A DNA stretch of 64,000 bases from NCBI RefSeq assembly GCF_004564275.1, contig NZ_SPDV01000003.1, forward strand, positions 62,001 to 126,000. The letters are read 5' to 3'. Positions 44,588 through 53,699 of this stretch are shown here, piece after piece. A program made the translations under genes and the position numbers. The stretch comes from Sphingomonas parva (ex Maeng et al. 2020). GTDB taxonomy: Bacteria; Pseudomonadota; Alphaproteobacteria; Sphingomonadales; Sphingomonadaceae. The notes below the pieces were generated by a model, which worked only from the letters and a program-made list of their open reading frames with translations, made no database searches and had not been told where the DNA came from. Within the stretch, counting starts at the first letter, position 1, and the number at the start of each line of letters is the position of its first letter.

Positions 44588-45244
44588 TGGTACATCCTTC
44601 TCGGCTGGAGGTGCGGTCAGAATTGGCTGAGCCGCCGCTCGTCTTGTCGGCGTCCGCCACTGCGGTCTTCAAGCGGCTCGACCGCGGCCCGCCGCAGGCT
44701 GGAACGCAGGAGGATGAGCGTCGCCATGACGGCCTCCGCCATCGCTGTCGCAGTCCCGGATCGATGTCCCGCTGGTCTCCTGAAGCAGTCATGAGCATTG
44801 TCCTATCATAGCATCTGCGGCGCAGCTTGCTCGCCAATCGCTTGCCAGAATGGTGAAATTGTTCTGAACCCCCTTTTCGATGCTAGCCCATGGCTGCGCG
44901 TTGGGCCGCCATGCCGGAGCTGGTCGTTGCTCCTGACCTCAACTCCCGGATGTGCCGGGCGCCGGCATTCCCGCATTGCCCGCAGAACACCGCGTCGTTC
45001 TCTTGCCTTTCGTAAGGCGTCCTGGACCGTCATCCGAGCAGCCGTGCCGAAGCTCCACGCGGTGGACTCTGGATAGGTCCCCGCCGCCTGCCAAGCGGCG
45101 GGGACCGATCACCTCGGCGAGGGGGGTGCCAAGGCGATCTCCTGCAGAACGCATGAGGCCGGCGCTTCAAACGGCTGCTAGCTGCGCGGGGAGCGCGTCT
45201 ATGCACCTACGCAGGGCCGCCTGTCATCCCTCACATTAACTGAT
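44588..45244. other. Long gap without a convincing gene
   Basis: About 660 bp. Short frames on both strands are Arg/Ser/Pro-rich and have no recognisable domain. Apart from the perfect inverted repeat at 45076-45106 nothing stands out. It may include decayed mobile DNA, because a truncated arsI begins right after it. Confidence 0.5.
45076..45106. repeat. Perfect 12-bp inverted repeat (strong hairpin)
   Basis: GGTCCCCGCCGC and its exact complement GCGGCGGGGACC are separated by the 7-base loop CTGCCAA. In RNA this would be a very stable stem. No T-run follows on either side, so it is not a textbook rho-independent terminator. It could be a terminator variant, an mRNA-stabilising stem or the end of an old insertion. 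Confidence 0.85.
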
Positions 45245-45559
45245 TTGGCAATCGGATCGCGCAGGCGGACTCAAGCCGCTGGCTCCAGCTCCGAGCTTTG
45301 GGATCACCGGATCGTCAGCGCCTTCGACGGGCAGCTGAAGGCCGCCGACCGCCCGGTCCTCGAAGAGGGCGCCACCACCTGCTGCTACGCTAAGTCGGAG
45401 AAGAGCTGGATCGCCGATCCCGACGGCATTGTCTGGGAGGCCTTCTTCACGAGCGGCGAGGCCACGGTGTACGGCGACAGCCCCGCGCCGACCAGGATCA
45501 ACCCGAACGCCGCCACAGAGACTTGCTGTGCGCCGGCCGGCGCGGCAGCGCCCGCCTGA
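45245..45559 (+). pseudogene. arsI: N-terminally truncated ArsI/CadI-type dioxygenase
   Basis: The open frame carries, from about base 45325, the C-terminal half of an ArsI/CadI glyoxalase-fold protein: LKAADRPVLEEGATTCCYAK, then EKSWIADPDGIVWEAFF and TVYG. The vicinal Cys pair and the Glu in WEAF match the substrate-thiol site and one metal ligand of ArsI, the C-As lyase that degrades trivalent organoarsenicals. The N-terminal half with the other metal ligands is missing and is replaced by unrelated sequence. No good start codon or ribosome-binding site is seen (TTG at 45245), so it is probably inactive. It sits just before arsR. Confidence 0.75.
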
Positions 45560-45618
45560 AGCACGGGCTGCGGCGCCTGAACCCCACGCAAGCACCGGAT
45601 CGAGGCCATTGTCACTGC

Positions 45619-45646
45619 TTGCAGAACTGAAAGTATCTGCTATTCT
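45619..45646 (+). promoter_or_regulatory. Probable arsR promoter
   Basis: TTGCAG, a 16-bp spacer and TATTCT precede arsR. The -10 ends 6 bp before the ATG, so the transcript would start at or beside the start codon. An AT-rich patch covering the -10 and start (GATAAATGGATATTG) is a plausible ArsR-binding region. Confidence 0.5.
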
Positions 45647-45652
45647 CGATAA

Positions 45653-45985
45653 ATGGATATTGATTCGGCGCTCGCCGGCCTTGCGGCTCTGTCCCAAAGA
45701 ACACGGCTCGAGACGTACCGGCTGTTGGTCAAGCACCAGCCGGACGGCCTCCCGGCCGGCGAGATCGCGCGGCTCATGGACGTGCCGCAAAACACGATGT
45801 CCACCCACCTCGCGACCCTCGCGCGGGCCGGGCTGGTCGCGTCCGAACGGCAGAGCCGTTCGATCATCTACCGGGCCGATCTCCGTCGCCTCCGTGCGCT
45901 CACCCTGTTCCTGGTGAAGGACTGCTGCGGCGGTGAGGCCGAGCTTTGCGAGAATCTGATCTCCGAACTCGTCCCCTGCTGCTGA
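45653..45985 (+). CDS. arsR: ArsR-family arsenic-responsive repressor
   Basis: A 110-aa winged-helix repressor: LSQRTRLETYRLLVKH, AGEIARLMDVPQNTMSTHLA (recognition helix) and a beta-wing SERQSRSIIYRAD. The C-terminus carries Cys91, Cys92 and Cys99 (DCCGGEAELC) plus Cys109-Cys110 at the end. A CC-xn-C triad in the C-terminal helix is the As(III) site of the AfArsR type, unlike the E. coli type with cysteines in the DNA-binding helix. It is the first intact gene of the ars operon and should repress it until As(III) or Sb(III) binds. Confidence 0.93.
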   Translation: MDIDSALAGLAALSQRTRLETYRLLVKHQPDGLPAGEIARLMDVPQNTMSTHLATLARAGLVASERQSRSIIYRADLRRLRALTLFLVKDCCGGEAELCENLISELVPCC

Positions 45986-45998
45986 CGGAGGCAACTCA

Positions 45999-46535
45999 AT
46001 GCCTGAAGAGAATGCCGCGCAAGTCTACAACGTGCTGTTCCTGTGCACAGGGAACACCTCACGCTCGATCATCGCCGAGGCGCTTCTGAACAAGCTCGGA
46101 AACGGCCGCTTCCACGCTTATTCGGCCGGCAGCAGCCCCAAGGGCCACGTTCACCCGATGGCGCTCGAGGTTCTCGGCTCGCTGGGGTTCCCGACGGACG
46201 GCGTGCGCTCGAAGAGCTGGGACGAGTTCGCGCCGCGCACCGCCCCGGCGATGGATTTCGTCTTCACCGTCTGTGACAACGCGGCGGGAGAGGTCTGCCC
46301 GATTTGGCCGGGCCACCCGTTCACCGCCAACTGGGGCATAGAGGATCCGGCCGCTGTCGAGGGAGAGGGCCAGCGCGACGCGTTCGTCCAGGCCCTGCAC
46401 CATCTCAGGAGTCGCATCGCGCTTTTCATGGCGCTCCCGATTGAAAGTCTCGATGCCCTGGCGCTTCGAGCGAAGATCCGGGAGATCGGGGAGCTCGAGG
46501 GCGCAACCGACACCACGAAGGAGTGGGCGCAGTGA
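45999..46535 (+). CDS. arsC: Arsenate reductase, low-molecular-weight phosphatase type
   Basis: A 178-aa enzyme of the thioredoxin-coupled ArsC family. The P-loop CTGNTSRS gives catalytic Cys16 and Arg22 (C-x5-R). The second and third redox cysteines are in VCDNAAGEVCP, like Cys82/Cys89 of plasmid pI258 ArsC. A DPAAVEG loop supplies the general acid Asp. It reduces As(V) to As(III) in the cytoplasm for export by Acr3. At 178 aa it is longer than the usual 130-140 aa because of a C-terminal helical extension (LRAKIREIGELEGATDT). Its stop overlaps the next GTG (GTGA). Confidence 0.92.
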   Translation: MPEENAAQVYNVLFLCTGNTSRSIIAEALLNKLGNGRFHAYSAGSSPKGHVHPMALEVLGSLGFPTDGVRSKSWDEFAPRTAPAMDFVFTVCDNAAGEVCPIWPGHPFTANWGIEDPAAVEGEGQRDAFVQALHHLRSRIALFMALPIESLDALALRAKIREIGELEGATDTTKEWAQ

Positions 46536-46963
46536 GTTCCGTCGACGTCGTCATCTATCACAACCCGGAGTGCGGCACGTCCCGCAACACGCTGGCGATG
46601 ATCCGCAATGCCGGCATCGAGCCCCGCGTGGTCGAATATCTGAAGACGCCGCCCACCCGCGCCATGCTCGAGCAGCTGATCGCGCGCGCCCGCATCTCGC
46701 CCCGTGATCTGCTACGGCAGAAGAACACGCCCTTCGCGGAGCTCGGCCTCGGCGACGAGAGCCTGACCGACGGCCAACTCGTCGACGCGATGATGGCGCA
46801 CCCGATCCTGATCAACCGGCCGCTGGTCGTTTCGCCGCTCGGCGTGAAGCTCTGCCGGCCGTCGGAGGCGGTGCTCGACATCCTGCCGGCGGCGCAGCAG
46901 GGCGCGTTCGCCAAGGAAGATGGCGAGCTGGTCGTCGGCGCCGACGGCCAGCGGCTCGCCTGA
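46532..46963 (+). CDS. arsC: Arsenate reductase, glutaredoxin type
   Basis: A 143-aa ArsC of the thioredoxin-fold family unrelated to the preceding one. The active-site Cys is in [13 protein letters not shown], and the substrate-binding arginines are in LINRPLV and LCRPSE. It uses glutathione and glutaredoxin. The GTG at 46532 overlaps the upstream stop (GTGA). Having both types side by side lets the cell reduce arsenate with either thiol pool. Confidence 0.92.
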   Translation: MSSVDVVIYHNPECGTSRNTLAMIRNAGIEPRVVEYLKTPPTRAMLEQLIARARISPRDLLRQKNTPFAELGLGDESLTDGQLVDAMMAHPILINRPLVVSPLGVKLCRPSEAVLDILPAAQQGAFAKEDGELVVGADGQRLA

Positions 46964-46972
46964 GGAATGCAC

Positions 46973-48046
46973 ATGAGCACAGCAGCCACGGCAGCCGGCC
47001 CGAGCAAGCCGGCGATCACCTTCTTCGAACGCTATCTCACTTTGTGGGTGGCGCTCTGCATCGCAGTCGGCATCGGCCTCGGCCACGCCTTCCCGGATCT
47101 GTTCGCCCTGATCGCCTCGGCCGAGGTGGCCCGCGTCAATCTACCGGTGGCAGTCCTCATCTGGCTGATGATCATCCCGATGCTGCTGAAGATCGATTTC
47201 GGTGCGCTCGGCTCGGTTCGCCAGCATTGGAAAGGCGTCGGCGTCACCCTCTTCATCAACTGGGCGGTGAAGCCCTTCTCGATGGCGGCGCTCGGCACCC
47301 TGTTCGTCGGCTGGCTATTCGCGCCTTCGCTCCCTCAGGCCGAGATTCCCTCCTACATCGCCGGCCTGATCATCCTCGCCGCGGCCCCATGCACCGCGAT
47401 GGTGTTCGTCTGGTCGAATCTCTGCGACGGGGAGCCCAATTACACGTTGAGCCAGGTCGCGCTGAACGACATCATCATGGTGTTCGCGTTCGCGCCGATC
47501 GTCGGCCTGCTGCTCGGCGTGGCGGCGATCACCGTCCCCTGGGACACTTTGCTCCTGTCGGTCGTGCTCTACATCGTCATCCCGGTGGTCATCGCCCAGC
47601 TTCTGCGGCGCATGGTGATTGGCAGTGGTGGCCAGCCCGCCCTCGACCGCCTGCTGGCGGCGCTCAGCCCGGTGTCCCTCGTCTCGCTGCTCACCACGCT
47701 GGTCCTCCTGTTCGGTTTCCAGGGCGAACAGATCCTGGAGCAGCCGCTGGTGATCGCACTGCTGGCGGTGCCGATCCTCATCCAGGTCTACTTCAATGCC
47801 GCGCTTGCCTATTGGCTCAGCCGCCGTTTCGGGGTCGCCTGGTGCGTGGCTGCTCCAGCCGCCCTCATCGGCGCATCAAACTTCTTCGAACTCGCCGTGG
47901 CCGCCGCGATCTCACTGTTCGGCATCAACTCGGGCGCGGCGCTCGCCACCGTGGTTGGCGTGCTCGTCGAGGTGCCGGTGATGCTCTCGGTAGTCAGCAT
48001 CGTGAAGAGGAGCCGGGGCTGGTACGAGCGGGGCGCGCCGGCATGA
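46973..48046 (+). CDS. acr3: Acr3-family arsenite efflux permease
   Basis: A 357-aa inner-membrane carrier with ten hydrophobic segments. The conserved Cys motif [14 protein letters not shown] in segment 4 is typical of Acr3 and needed for As(III) transport; the late motif [14 protein letters not shown] is also typical. The ATG at 46973 has GAGGA seven bases upstream, whereas the ATG at 46967 directly follows that site and is less likely. Exports As(III), driven by the proton-motive force. Its stop overlaps the arsH start (ATGA). Confidence 0.93.
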   Translation: MSTAATAAGPSKPAITFFERYLTLWVALCIAVGIGLGHAFPDLFALIASAEVARVNLPVAVLIWLMIIPMLLKIDFGALGSVRQHWKGVGVTLFINWAVKPFSMAALGTLFVGWLFAPSLPQAEIPSYIAGLIILAAAPCTAMVFVWSNLCDGEPNYTLSQVALNDIIMVFAFAPIVGLLLGVAAITVPWDTLLLSVVLYIVIPVVIAQLLRRMVIGSGGQPALDRLLAALSPVSLVSLLTTLVLLFGFQGEQILEQPLVIALLAVPILIQVYFNAALAYWLSRRFGVAWCVAAPAALIGASNFFELAVAAAISLFGINSGAALATVVGVLVEVPVMLSVVSIVKRSRGWYERGAPA

Positions 48047-48786
48047 GGCTCCGTACGCTGACCGAACCGGACCATCTGCCAGCGCTCGACCCCGCCTACG
48101 TCATTCGCCGCCCGGCCCTCGGACTTGGCGACGTCGAGAGTCCGCCGCGCTTTCTTCTCCTCTACGGCTCTCTCCGTGAGCGGTCCTACTCACGTCTCTG
48201 CGTCGAGGAGGCCGCCAGGTTGCTGCAGCTCTTCGGCGCTGAAACGCGGATCTTCGATCCTTCCGACTTGCCGCTACCGGACCAGGTCAACGGCGATGAT
48301 CACCCGGCCGTCCACGAGCTGCGCGAGCTCTCGACCTGGTCCGAGGGCCACGTCTGGTGCAGCCCCGAGCGGCACGGGCAGATCACCGGCATCATGAAGG
48401 CCCAGATTGACCATCTGCCGCTGAGCTACGGTGGCGTTCGGCCGACGCAGGGGCGCACGCTGGCGGTGATGCAGGTCTCGGCCGGATCCCAGTCGTTCAA
48501 CAGCGTCAACACCCTGCGCACCCTTGGGCGATGGATGCGCATGTTCACCATTCCGAATCAGTCCAGCGTGGCCAAAGCGTTCAACGAGTTCGACGCGGAG
48601 GGTCGTATGAAGCCGTCGAGCTACTACGACCGAATCGTTGACGTGATGGAGGAACTCGTCCGCTTCACCGTCTTGATACGTCCCCACGCTCAGCAGCTCG
48701 TTGATCGCTACTCTGAGCGAAAGGAGGCGGGGCCGCCGGCGGATCCCGGAAGGGATCTCTCAAGAATCGTTATCTCAGAGTCCTAG
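48043..48786 (+). CDS. arsH: ArsH NADPH-dependent FMN oxidoreductase
   Basis: A 247-aa flavodoxin-like protein: phosphate-binding loop [13 protein letters not shown], the [19 protein letters not shown] stretch, and the family block [20 protein letters not shown]. ArsH oxidises trivalent methylated arsenicals to less toxic pentavalent forms. It is the last gene of the operon, coupled to acr3 by a 4-bp overlap. With ArsI truncated, ArsH would be the only remaining activity in this operon that deals with organoarsenicals. Confidence 0.92.
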   Translation: MRLRTLTEPDHLPALDPAYVIRRPALGLGDVESPPRFLLLYGSLRERSYSRLCVEEAARLLQLFGAETRIFDPSDLPLPDQVNGDDHPAVHELRELSTWSEGHVWCSPERHGQITGIMKAQIDHLPLSYGGVRPTQGRTLAVMQVSAGSQSFNSVNTLRTLGRWMRMFTIPNQSSVAKAFNEFDAEGRMKPSSYYDRIVDVMEELVRFTVLIRPHAQQLVDRYSERKEAGPPADPGRDLSRIVISES

Positions 48787-48855
48787 AACACGACGTCGAT
48801 CTGGTGCTCCCGAGGACAAGGTCGGCTCGTCGACCAAGACCGTCGCCTCGCGCGC

Positions 48856-49848
48856 TCAAGGCAGAGCTTCGAATGTCCTCTGATGCCCGTGCACCATTTC
48901 CCGCAACCGCGCCGGCTGCAGCACCTCGACGGACCTGCCCCAAGCGTAGAGGTGCCAGCACATCTCGAGGTGGCCCGACGCCTTGAAGCGCACCAGAAGC
49001 GAACCGTCCGCCTCCTCCTCGATGGTCTGCGTCGGATGGAATACGAAGCGGCGTGCGTGCGGAGCTGCTTCAGGGGAGAAGCGCCAGACGACGTCACCCT
49101 GCTCCCTAGAGTTCTCGAAGGAGCCGAAACCCTTCTCCGCATGGCGACGGATGTCAAAGTCCGCATCGAGTTCGAAGCTCTGCGGGAGGACTTCCGCTTC
49201 GGCGATCTCCTCGACCCGGTAGTGTTGGAGAGGCGCCGAAGCTGGCTTGGCGGCGTCCCGTGCAATCAGGTACCGCCGGACGCCGAGGAGCAGTCCATGG
49301 GGAGCGACAATCCGGTCGGTCGGCCTCGGACGCGTCCGCGTCCTGTATGGAAAGCGCAGCAGGAACGGTCCCTTTAGCGCCTCGTAGATGGCCATGTCGA
49401 CCGCGCTGTTCACCGCAGGCCTGGGGCCCGGGCGCGCGGCGTGCCCGAGGGCCTCCAGCAGCGCCTCCTCGTCGACGGCCAGCCTCGTTCCGGCCTCCGG
49501 CGGTACCAGCGCACGGACCTTCTGCTTCAACTGCCGTATCGTGGAGGCCTCGGAGATCAGCCCTGCGGCCTCCAGTTCGTTGATCGCGGTCGTCAGCGCT
49601 GCGAGTTCCTCGGCCGACGGTGTGAGCAGGGGAGCCACTGCCCGTGCCGGGATGCGCCATCGCCGCTTCCGATCGTCGCCATCCTCGGCTTGGGTCTGAG
49701 GGAACGCCGATTCCAGGGCGTCGGTCATCCGCTGCGCGGAGCGGTGCACGCAGCCGAACTCCTCGATGATCTCCTCGAGCGACACCCCGCTGCGCCGGGT
49801 GGCCATCATTGCGAGCTTCAGGAGCTCCTGCGCCTTCGCGAACGACAT
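48856..49848 (-). CDS. WYL-domain transcriptional regulator
   Basis: A 330-aa regulator with an N-terminal winged helix (KAQELLKLAMMATRRSGVSL, VHRSAQRMTDALESAFP), a WYL domain from about residue 170 (AIYEALKGPFLLRFPY, VAPHGLLLGVRRYLIARD) and a C-terminal WCX-like end (HLYAWGRSVEVLQPARLREM). In the WYL motif the Trp is replaced by Arg (RYL). The ATG at 49848 has GGAGGTCCG before it. It is divergent from the nuclease-helicase gene with 61 bp between, the usual layout for WYL regulators such as CapW/BrxR that control defence genes by sensing a nucleic-acid ligand. Confidence 0.85.
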   Translation of the reverse strand: MSFAKAQELLKLAMMATRRSGVSLEEIIEEFGCVHRSAQRMTDALESAFPQTQAEDGDDRKRRWRIPARAVAPLLTPSAEELAALTTAINELEAAGLISEASTIRQLKQKVRALVPPEAGTRLAVDEEALLEALGHAARPGPRPAVNSAVDMAIYEALKGPFLLRFPYRTRTRPRPTDRIVAPHGLLLGVRRYLIARDAAKPASAPLQHYRVEEIAEAEVLPQSFELDADFDIRRHAEKGFGSFENSREQGDVVWRFSPEAAPHARRFVFHPTQTIEEEADGSLLVRFKASGHLEMCWHLYAWGRSVEVLQPARLREMVHGHQRTFEALP

Positions 49849-49909
49849 CGGACCTCCATGACAGCTTTTGTCGTCCTGATCTGCTATAGCGAACGAAAGG
49901 GGATTGTGC

Positions 49910-52900
49910 ATGCGCTTGATTGGCGACGCGTGGCGGCTGAGTGCGTCGGATCTGATGCGGTTCAAGGGGTGTCGGCATGCGACGACCTTGGACCTGAGGC
50001 TGATCGAAGTCGGGGACGTTCAGCCCCGCGCGGACGCTGCGGAGACCGAGCTGCTTCAGCGACAGGGTGACGAGCATGAGCTCGCGTTCCTCGAGGGGCT
50101 GAAGGCGGAAGGCCGCACGGTCGTCGAGATCGCGAAGGAGGGCATCGCGCTTGAGGAGTCGGTGCGCCTGACGCGGGAAGCCATGGCATTGGGACCTGAC
50201 GTGATCTTCCAGGGCGCGCTGCTCGATGGCGCCTGGGGCGGCTACTCGGATTTCCTCGAGCGGGTGGAGCGCCCCTCCAACCTCGGGGGGTGGTCGTACG
50301 AGGTCGTCGACACGAAGCTGAAGCGCAAGCCGGACCCCAAGCACGTCCTCCAGCTCTGTCTCTACAGCGACCTGCTCGCCAAGGTTCAGGGCGTCGCGCC
50401 GGAAGCGGCCCATCTGCAACTGGGTGACGGCAGCCGCTTCACCGTGCGGCTGTCCGAGGTGTCCTCCTACGCGCGGCACGCGCGGCGCATGCTGGAGGCC
50501 TTCCTGATCGAACGTCCCGGCACGCGGCCGGAGCCGGTGTCCGGCTGCGGGCTGTGCCGCTGGTCGGCCAGCTGCGCGGAGCAATGGGAGCGAGAGGACA
50601 GCCTTGCGCTGGTGGCTGGCATCAGTAGGTCCCAGCGGCAGAAGCTCGAGGCGGCCGGCGTCACGACGATGGCTGGACTGGCCGCCCGGAGCGAGCGCGT
50701 TCCCAGGATGGCTTCGGAGACGCAGCGGCGACTGGTGGCGCAGGCGCGCTTGCAATCGGCCCGCCGTGCGGGCGCTCCCCCGTCGTTCGAGCTGCGCGAC
50801 GAGGAGGCCGGCAAGGGCTTCGGCCTGCTTCCTGCGCCCGACGAGGGCGATATCTTCTACGACATCGAAGGCGATCCCTACTTCCCCGGTGGCCTCGAAT
50901 ACCTCCACGGCCTGTGGTATCGTGACGCCGGCGAATGGACCTTCCGGGCTTTCTGGGCCCACACCCGCGAGGATGAAGGTCGCGCCACCTCGGAACTGCT
51001 CGACTTCCTCGTCGATCGCATGCGACGCTATCCGGCCGCGCGCATCTACCACTATGCCAACTACGAGATCGCCGCGCTGCGCCGCCTGACCGCGCAGCAT
51101 CGAACAGGCGAGGCCGCGATGGACCAGCTCCAGCGCGAGCGCCGCTTCGTGGATCTTTTCAAGGTCGTCTCCGGTGGATTGATCGCGTCGGAGAAGGGGT
51201 ACTCGATCAAGGACCTCGAAGCCTTCTACATGGAGAAGCGTGCCGCCGACGTGGCGACCGCGGGAGCGAGCGTCGTGTTCTACGAGGACTGGCGTCATAC
51301 GGGAGAGCAGCGCCTCCTCGACGAGATCCAGGACTACAACCGCACGGACTGCATCTCGACGCAGCTGCTTCGCGACTGGCTCGTTCAGGAGGTCCGCCCC
51401 GTGGAAATGCCGTGGCCCGTTATTGGTGAGGTACCGGAAGGCGGATCACTCTCGAACGTCGAAGCCGAGGACGAAGAGATCGCCAGGCTGCGCGCCAGGC
51501 TCGAGCCGGTGCGCGAGCGGCTGGGCGACGGCGTGGCTGACCTGCTCCTCGATCTCAGCGAGTTCCACAGGCGAGAGGACAAGCCCGCCTACTGGGCCAT
51601 CTTCGACCGCCTCGCCCAGGACAGCGAGGAGCTGCTTGATGACCTGGAGTGCATCCAGGGGCTCGAGGCCGTGGCTCCTCCCGTGCAGGTAACCAGGCAG
51701 TCCTTCGAACGCACCTACCGCTTCCCGCCGCAGGAGACGAAGCTCCGCGCAGGCAAGACCCCTTGCGTGAAGCCGGCGGCGATGCCGGAGGACGTCAATC
51801 TCCGCTCCATCGATCAGGACTCGAGCACGCTCGTGCTGCGCCGCTCGACGGCGAAGGGCCCCCTGCCGGACCGGCTCGATCTTCTTCCGCCAAGGCCCCT
51901 TCGAAACGACATTCTGCGAAACGCGGTGGTCGCTGTTACCGACGAGATCATCGCCGACACCGGTCGGATGGCCGCGGTCGAGCACCTGCTTACGAGATCT
52001 CCGCCTGTCTTCACTGACGGGGTGCGGCCCGACGGCATCATTCCCGTGGATGGCGATCTACCAGCCGACACGAGCCGCGCCATCTCGGCCATGACCGGGA
52101 CGACGCTGGCGATCCAGGGGCCACCGGGGACGGGCAAGACCTACGTCAGCGCGCTTTCGATCGTCGATCTGGTGCGCGCCGGAAAACGCATCGGGGTCTC
52201 GTCCAACAGTCACAAGGCGATTGGGAACCTGCTGGAGGCGGTCGCAGAGCGCGCTCGCTTCGAACGCGTGAACTGCCGCGTAGTCCAGAAGGCGTCCGAC
52301 GACGGTGATGACGAGCCGCATCCGGGTATCGTCTTCGTCAGCGACAACGAAGCCCCGGAGATCGCCGCCGCTCACGTCGTCGGTGCCACGGCCTGGCACT
52401 TTGCAAGATACGATGCCCCCGCCTTCGACTATCTGGTTGTGGACGAGGCCGGACAGGTGTCGATCGCCAACATTCTCGCGATGTCGCGCTGTGCGCTCAA
52501 CATCGTGCTGGTTGGCGATCCGATGCAGCTTCCTCAGCCTCTGCAGGGCAGTCATCCCGGCGAGAGCGGGCGATCATGCCTGGAGTACCTTATCGACGGC
52601 CACCGCGTCGTTCCCGCCGATCGCGGCATCTTCATTCCCGTAAGCCGTCGCATGCATCCGCGCGTCTGCGGCTACATCTCGACGGCCGTCTACGAAGGGC
52701 GCCTCGGAAGCGACGAGGCTTCGGGACGTCAGACGCTCGTCTCACGCGGTGGCGCTGATCTTGCCGGAGCGGGGTTGCGGTCGATCGTCCACTTCGGACG
52801 ATCGCAGGTGAGCCCGGAGGAGATCGAGGCCATCTCGTTTCGCATCTCCGAGATCGTGGGCGCCAGGTACTGCTGCCGGGAGGGGCGGGAACGCGAGGTC

Positions 52901-53245
52901 GCCCACTCTGACATCCTGGTCGTCGCCCCCTACAACGCCCAGGTGAATGCGCTTCGGGCCGCGCTCCCAAGGGATGTGCGCGTCGGGACCGTCGATCGCT
53001 TCCAGGGCCAGGAGGCGCCGGTCTGCCTGGTCTCCATGACGACCTCGAGCGGCGAGGAGCTCCCGCGCGACATCGCATTCCTCTTCTCGCTGAACCGGAT
53101 CAACGTGGCCGTCTCCCGCGCCCAGGTTGCGGCCATTGTCTTTGCTAGCCCCCTTCTGCTCGAGACGCCGTGCCGTACGGTCGAGGAGATGTCACTGGTC
53201 AACGCGCTGTGCATGCTGCACGAATACGGGGGTGACAGCTTCTGA
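49910..53245 (+). CDS. TM0106-type RecB-like nuclease, RNase H-like domain and SF1 helicase fusion
   Basis: A 1111-aa protein with three enzyme modules. (1) A RecB-like nuclease: early Cys in DLMRFKGCRHATTL, catalytic EVVDTKLKRKP and HVLQLCLYSDLL near residue 130-150, and three further Cys in SGCGLCRWSASC (about 213-222), an arrangement that suggests a 4Fe-4S cluster. (2) A DEDD-type RNase H-fold: YDIEGDPYFPG near residue 318, YHYANYEIAAL and DYNRTDCISTQ. (3) An SF1 Upf1/Dna2-like helicase: Walker A GPPGTGKT near 736, DEAGQ, VGDPMQLPQP, TVDRFQGQEAP and NVAVSRAQ. It probably degrades or remodels nucleic acid. First gene of the nuclease/peptidase block; ATG 49910 has AAAGGGG upstream. Confidence 0.9.
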   Translation: MRLIGDAWRLSASDLMRFKGCRHATTLDLRLIEVGDVQPRADAAETELLQRQGDEHELAFLEGLKAEGRTVVEIAKEGIALEESVRLTREAMALGPDVIFQGALLDGAWGGYSDFLERVERPSNLGGWSYEVVDTKLKRKPDPKHVLQLCLYSDLLAKVQGVAPEAAHLQLGDGSRFTVRLSEVSSYARHARRMLEAFLIERPGTRPEPVSGCGLCRWSASCAEQWEREDSLALVAGISRSQRQKLEAAGVTTMAGLAARSERVPRMASETQRRLVAQARLQSARRAGAPPSFELRDEEAGKGFGLLPAPDEGDIFYDIEGDPYFPGGLEYLHGLWYRDAGEWTFRAFWAHTREDEGRATSELLDFLVDRMRRYPAARIYHYANYEIAALRRLTAQHRTGEAAMDQLQRERRFVDLFKVVSGGLIASEKGYSIKDLEAFYMEKRAADVATAGASVVFYEDWRHTGEQRLLDEIQDYNRTDCISTQLLRDWLVQEVRPVEMPWPVIGEVPEGGSLSNVEAEDEEIARLRARLEPVRERLGDGVADLLLDLSEFHRREDKPAYWAIFDRLAQDSEELLDDLECIQGLEAVAPPVQVTRQSFERTYRFPPQETKLRAGKTPCVKPAAMPEDVNLRSIDQDSSTLVLRRSTAKGPLPDRLDLLPPRPLRNDILRNAVVAVTDEIIADTGRMAAVEHLLTRSPPVFTDGVRPDGIIPVDGDLPADTSRAISAMTGTTLAIQGPPGTGKTYVSALSIVDLVRAGKRIGVSSNSHKAIGNLLEAVAERARFERVNCRVVQKASDDGDDEPHPGIVFVSDNEAPEIAAAHVVGATAWHFARYDAPAFDYLVVDEAGQVSIANILAMSRCALNIVLVGDPMQLPQPLQGSHPGESGRSCLEYLIDGHRVVPADRGIFIPVSRRMHPRVCGYISTAVYEGRLGSDEASGRQTLVSRGGADLAGAGLRSIVHFGRSQVSPEEIEAISFRISEIVGARYCCREGREREVAHSDILVVAPYNAQVNALRAALPRDVRVGTVDRFQGQEAPVCLVSMTTSSGEELPRDIAFLFSLNRINVAVSRAQVAAIVFASPLLLETPCRTVEEMSLVNALCMLHEYGGDSF

Positions 53246-53295
53246 CGCCCCCGCGTGCGAATCCTGCTGGACCGAACCAATGGAGATTCGCTGAG

Positions 53296-53556
53296 ATGGC
53301 TTACTGGGATATCGGCCTGCGCCACATCGTTGACGTCGACGGACAACTGCTGGCCATCGATGCCGAGGTTATCGACACCACGTCGCTACTCACCAAGGCC
53401 GATCGCCCAGCCCACCTGCATCTGTGGCAGGTGCGCGCCGGCGAGCGGTTCAGGCTTCAGCCAAGGCAGCTCGTGCGCCTCTCTTGCGACGAGGTGCTCT
53501 TCTTCGAGACTTCCGCCGCGATCGCTCCGTCGATGTTGCAGGGGCTAGCGGCCTGA
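53296..53556 (+). CDS. Small hypothetical protein (86 aa)
   Basis: An 86-aa soluble protein, 50 bp after the helicase gene. It is probably all-beta (WDIGLRHIVDVDGQLLAIDA, HLHLWQVRAGERFRLQPRQ, VRLSCDEVLFFETS). One Cys and an HLHLW cluster could form a small metal site. No family recognised. Its composition looks like a real protein, and its place in the operon suggests a partner or regulator of the nuclease-helicase. Confidence 0.6.
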   Translation: MAYWDIGLRHIVDVDGQLLAIDAEVIDTTSLLTKADRPAHLHLWQVRAGERFRLQPRQLVRLSCDEVLFFETSAAIAPSMLQGLAA

Positions 53557-53699
53557 GCGGCCCAGGAGCGGCATGAGTGGGGGCCCTCTTCGGCCAGACA
53601 GCTTCTGTCACCCTCGTGCCGCATCCTCGATCCTGCGGTCCTCCTGGGACCGGTATTCGATCCGAAGCCGCCCGGCGGCAGAGCGAAGGAGAAGTGGGC

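Noticed and set aside
45076-45106. Calling the hairpin a rho-independent terminator
   Set aside because: No run of T follows the stem on either strand, so it was listed as an inverted repeat.
44798-45154. Several short frames on both strands, considered as remnants of a transposase
   Set aside because: No DDE motif, no terminal inverted repeats and no direct repeats could be recognised.
49883-49890. GCTATAGC palindrome in the WYL/helicase promoter gap as a WYL operator
   Set aside because: Only 8 bp, easily explained by a -10-like sequence; too weak to call.
49154-51298. Long minus-strand frame of 714 codons opposite the nuclease-helicase
   Set aside because: Shadow of two real genes; composition and absence of motifs argue against coding.
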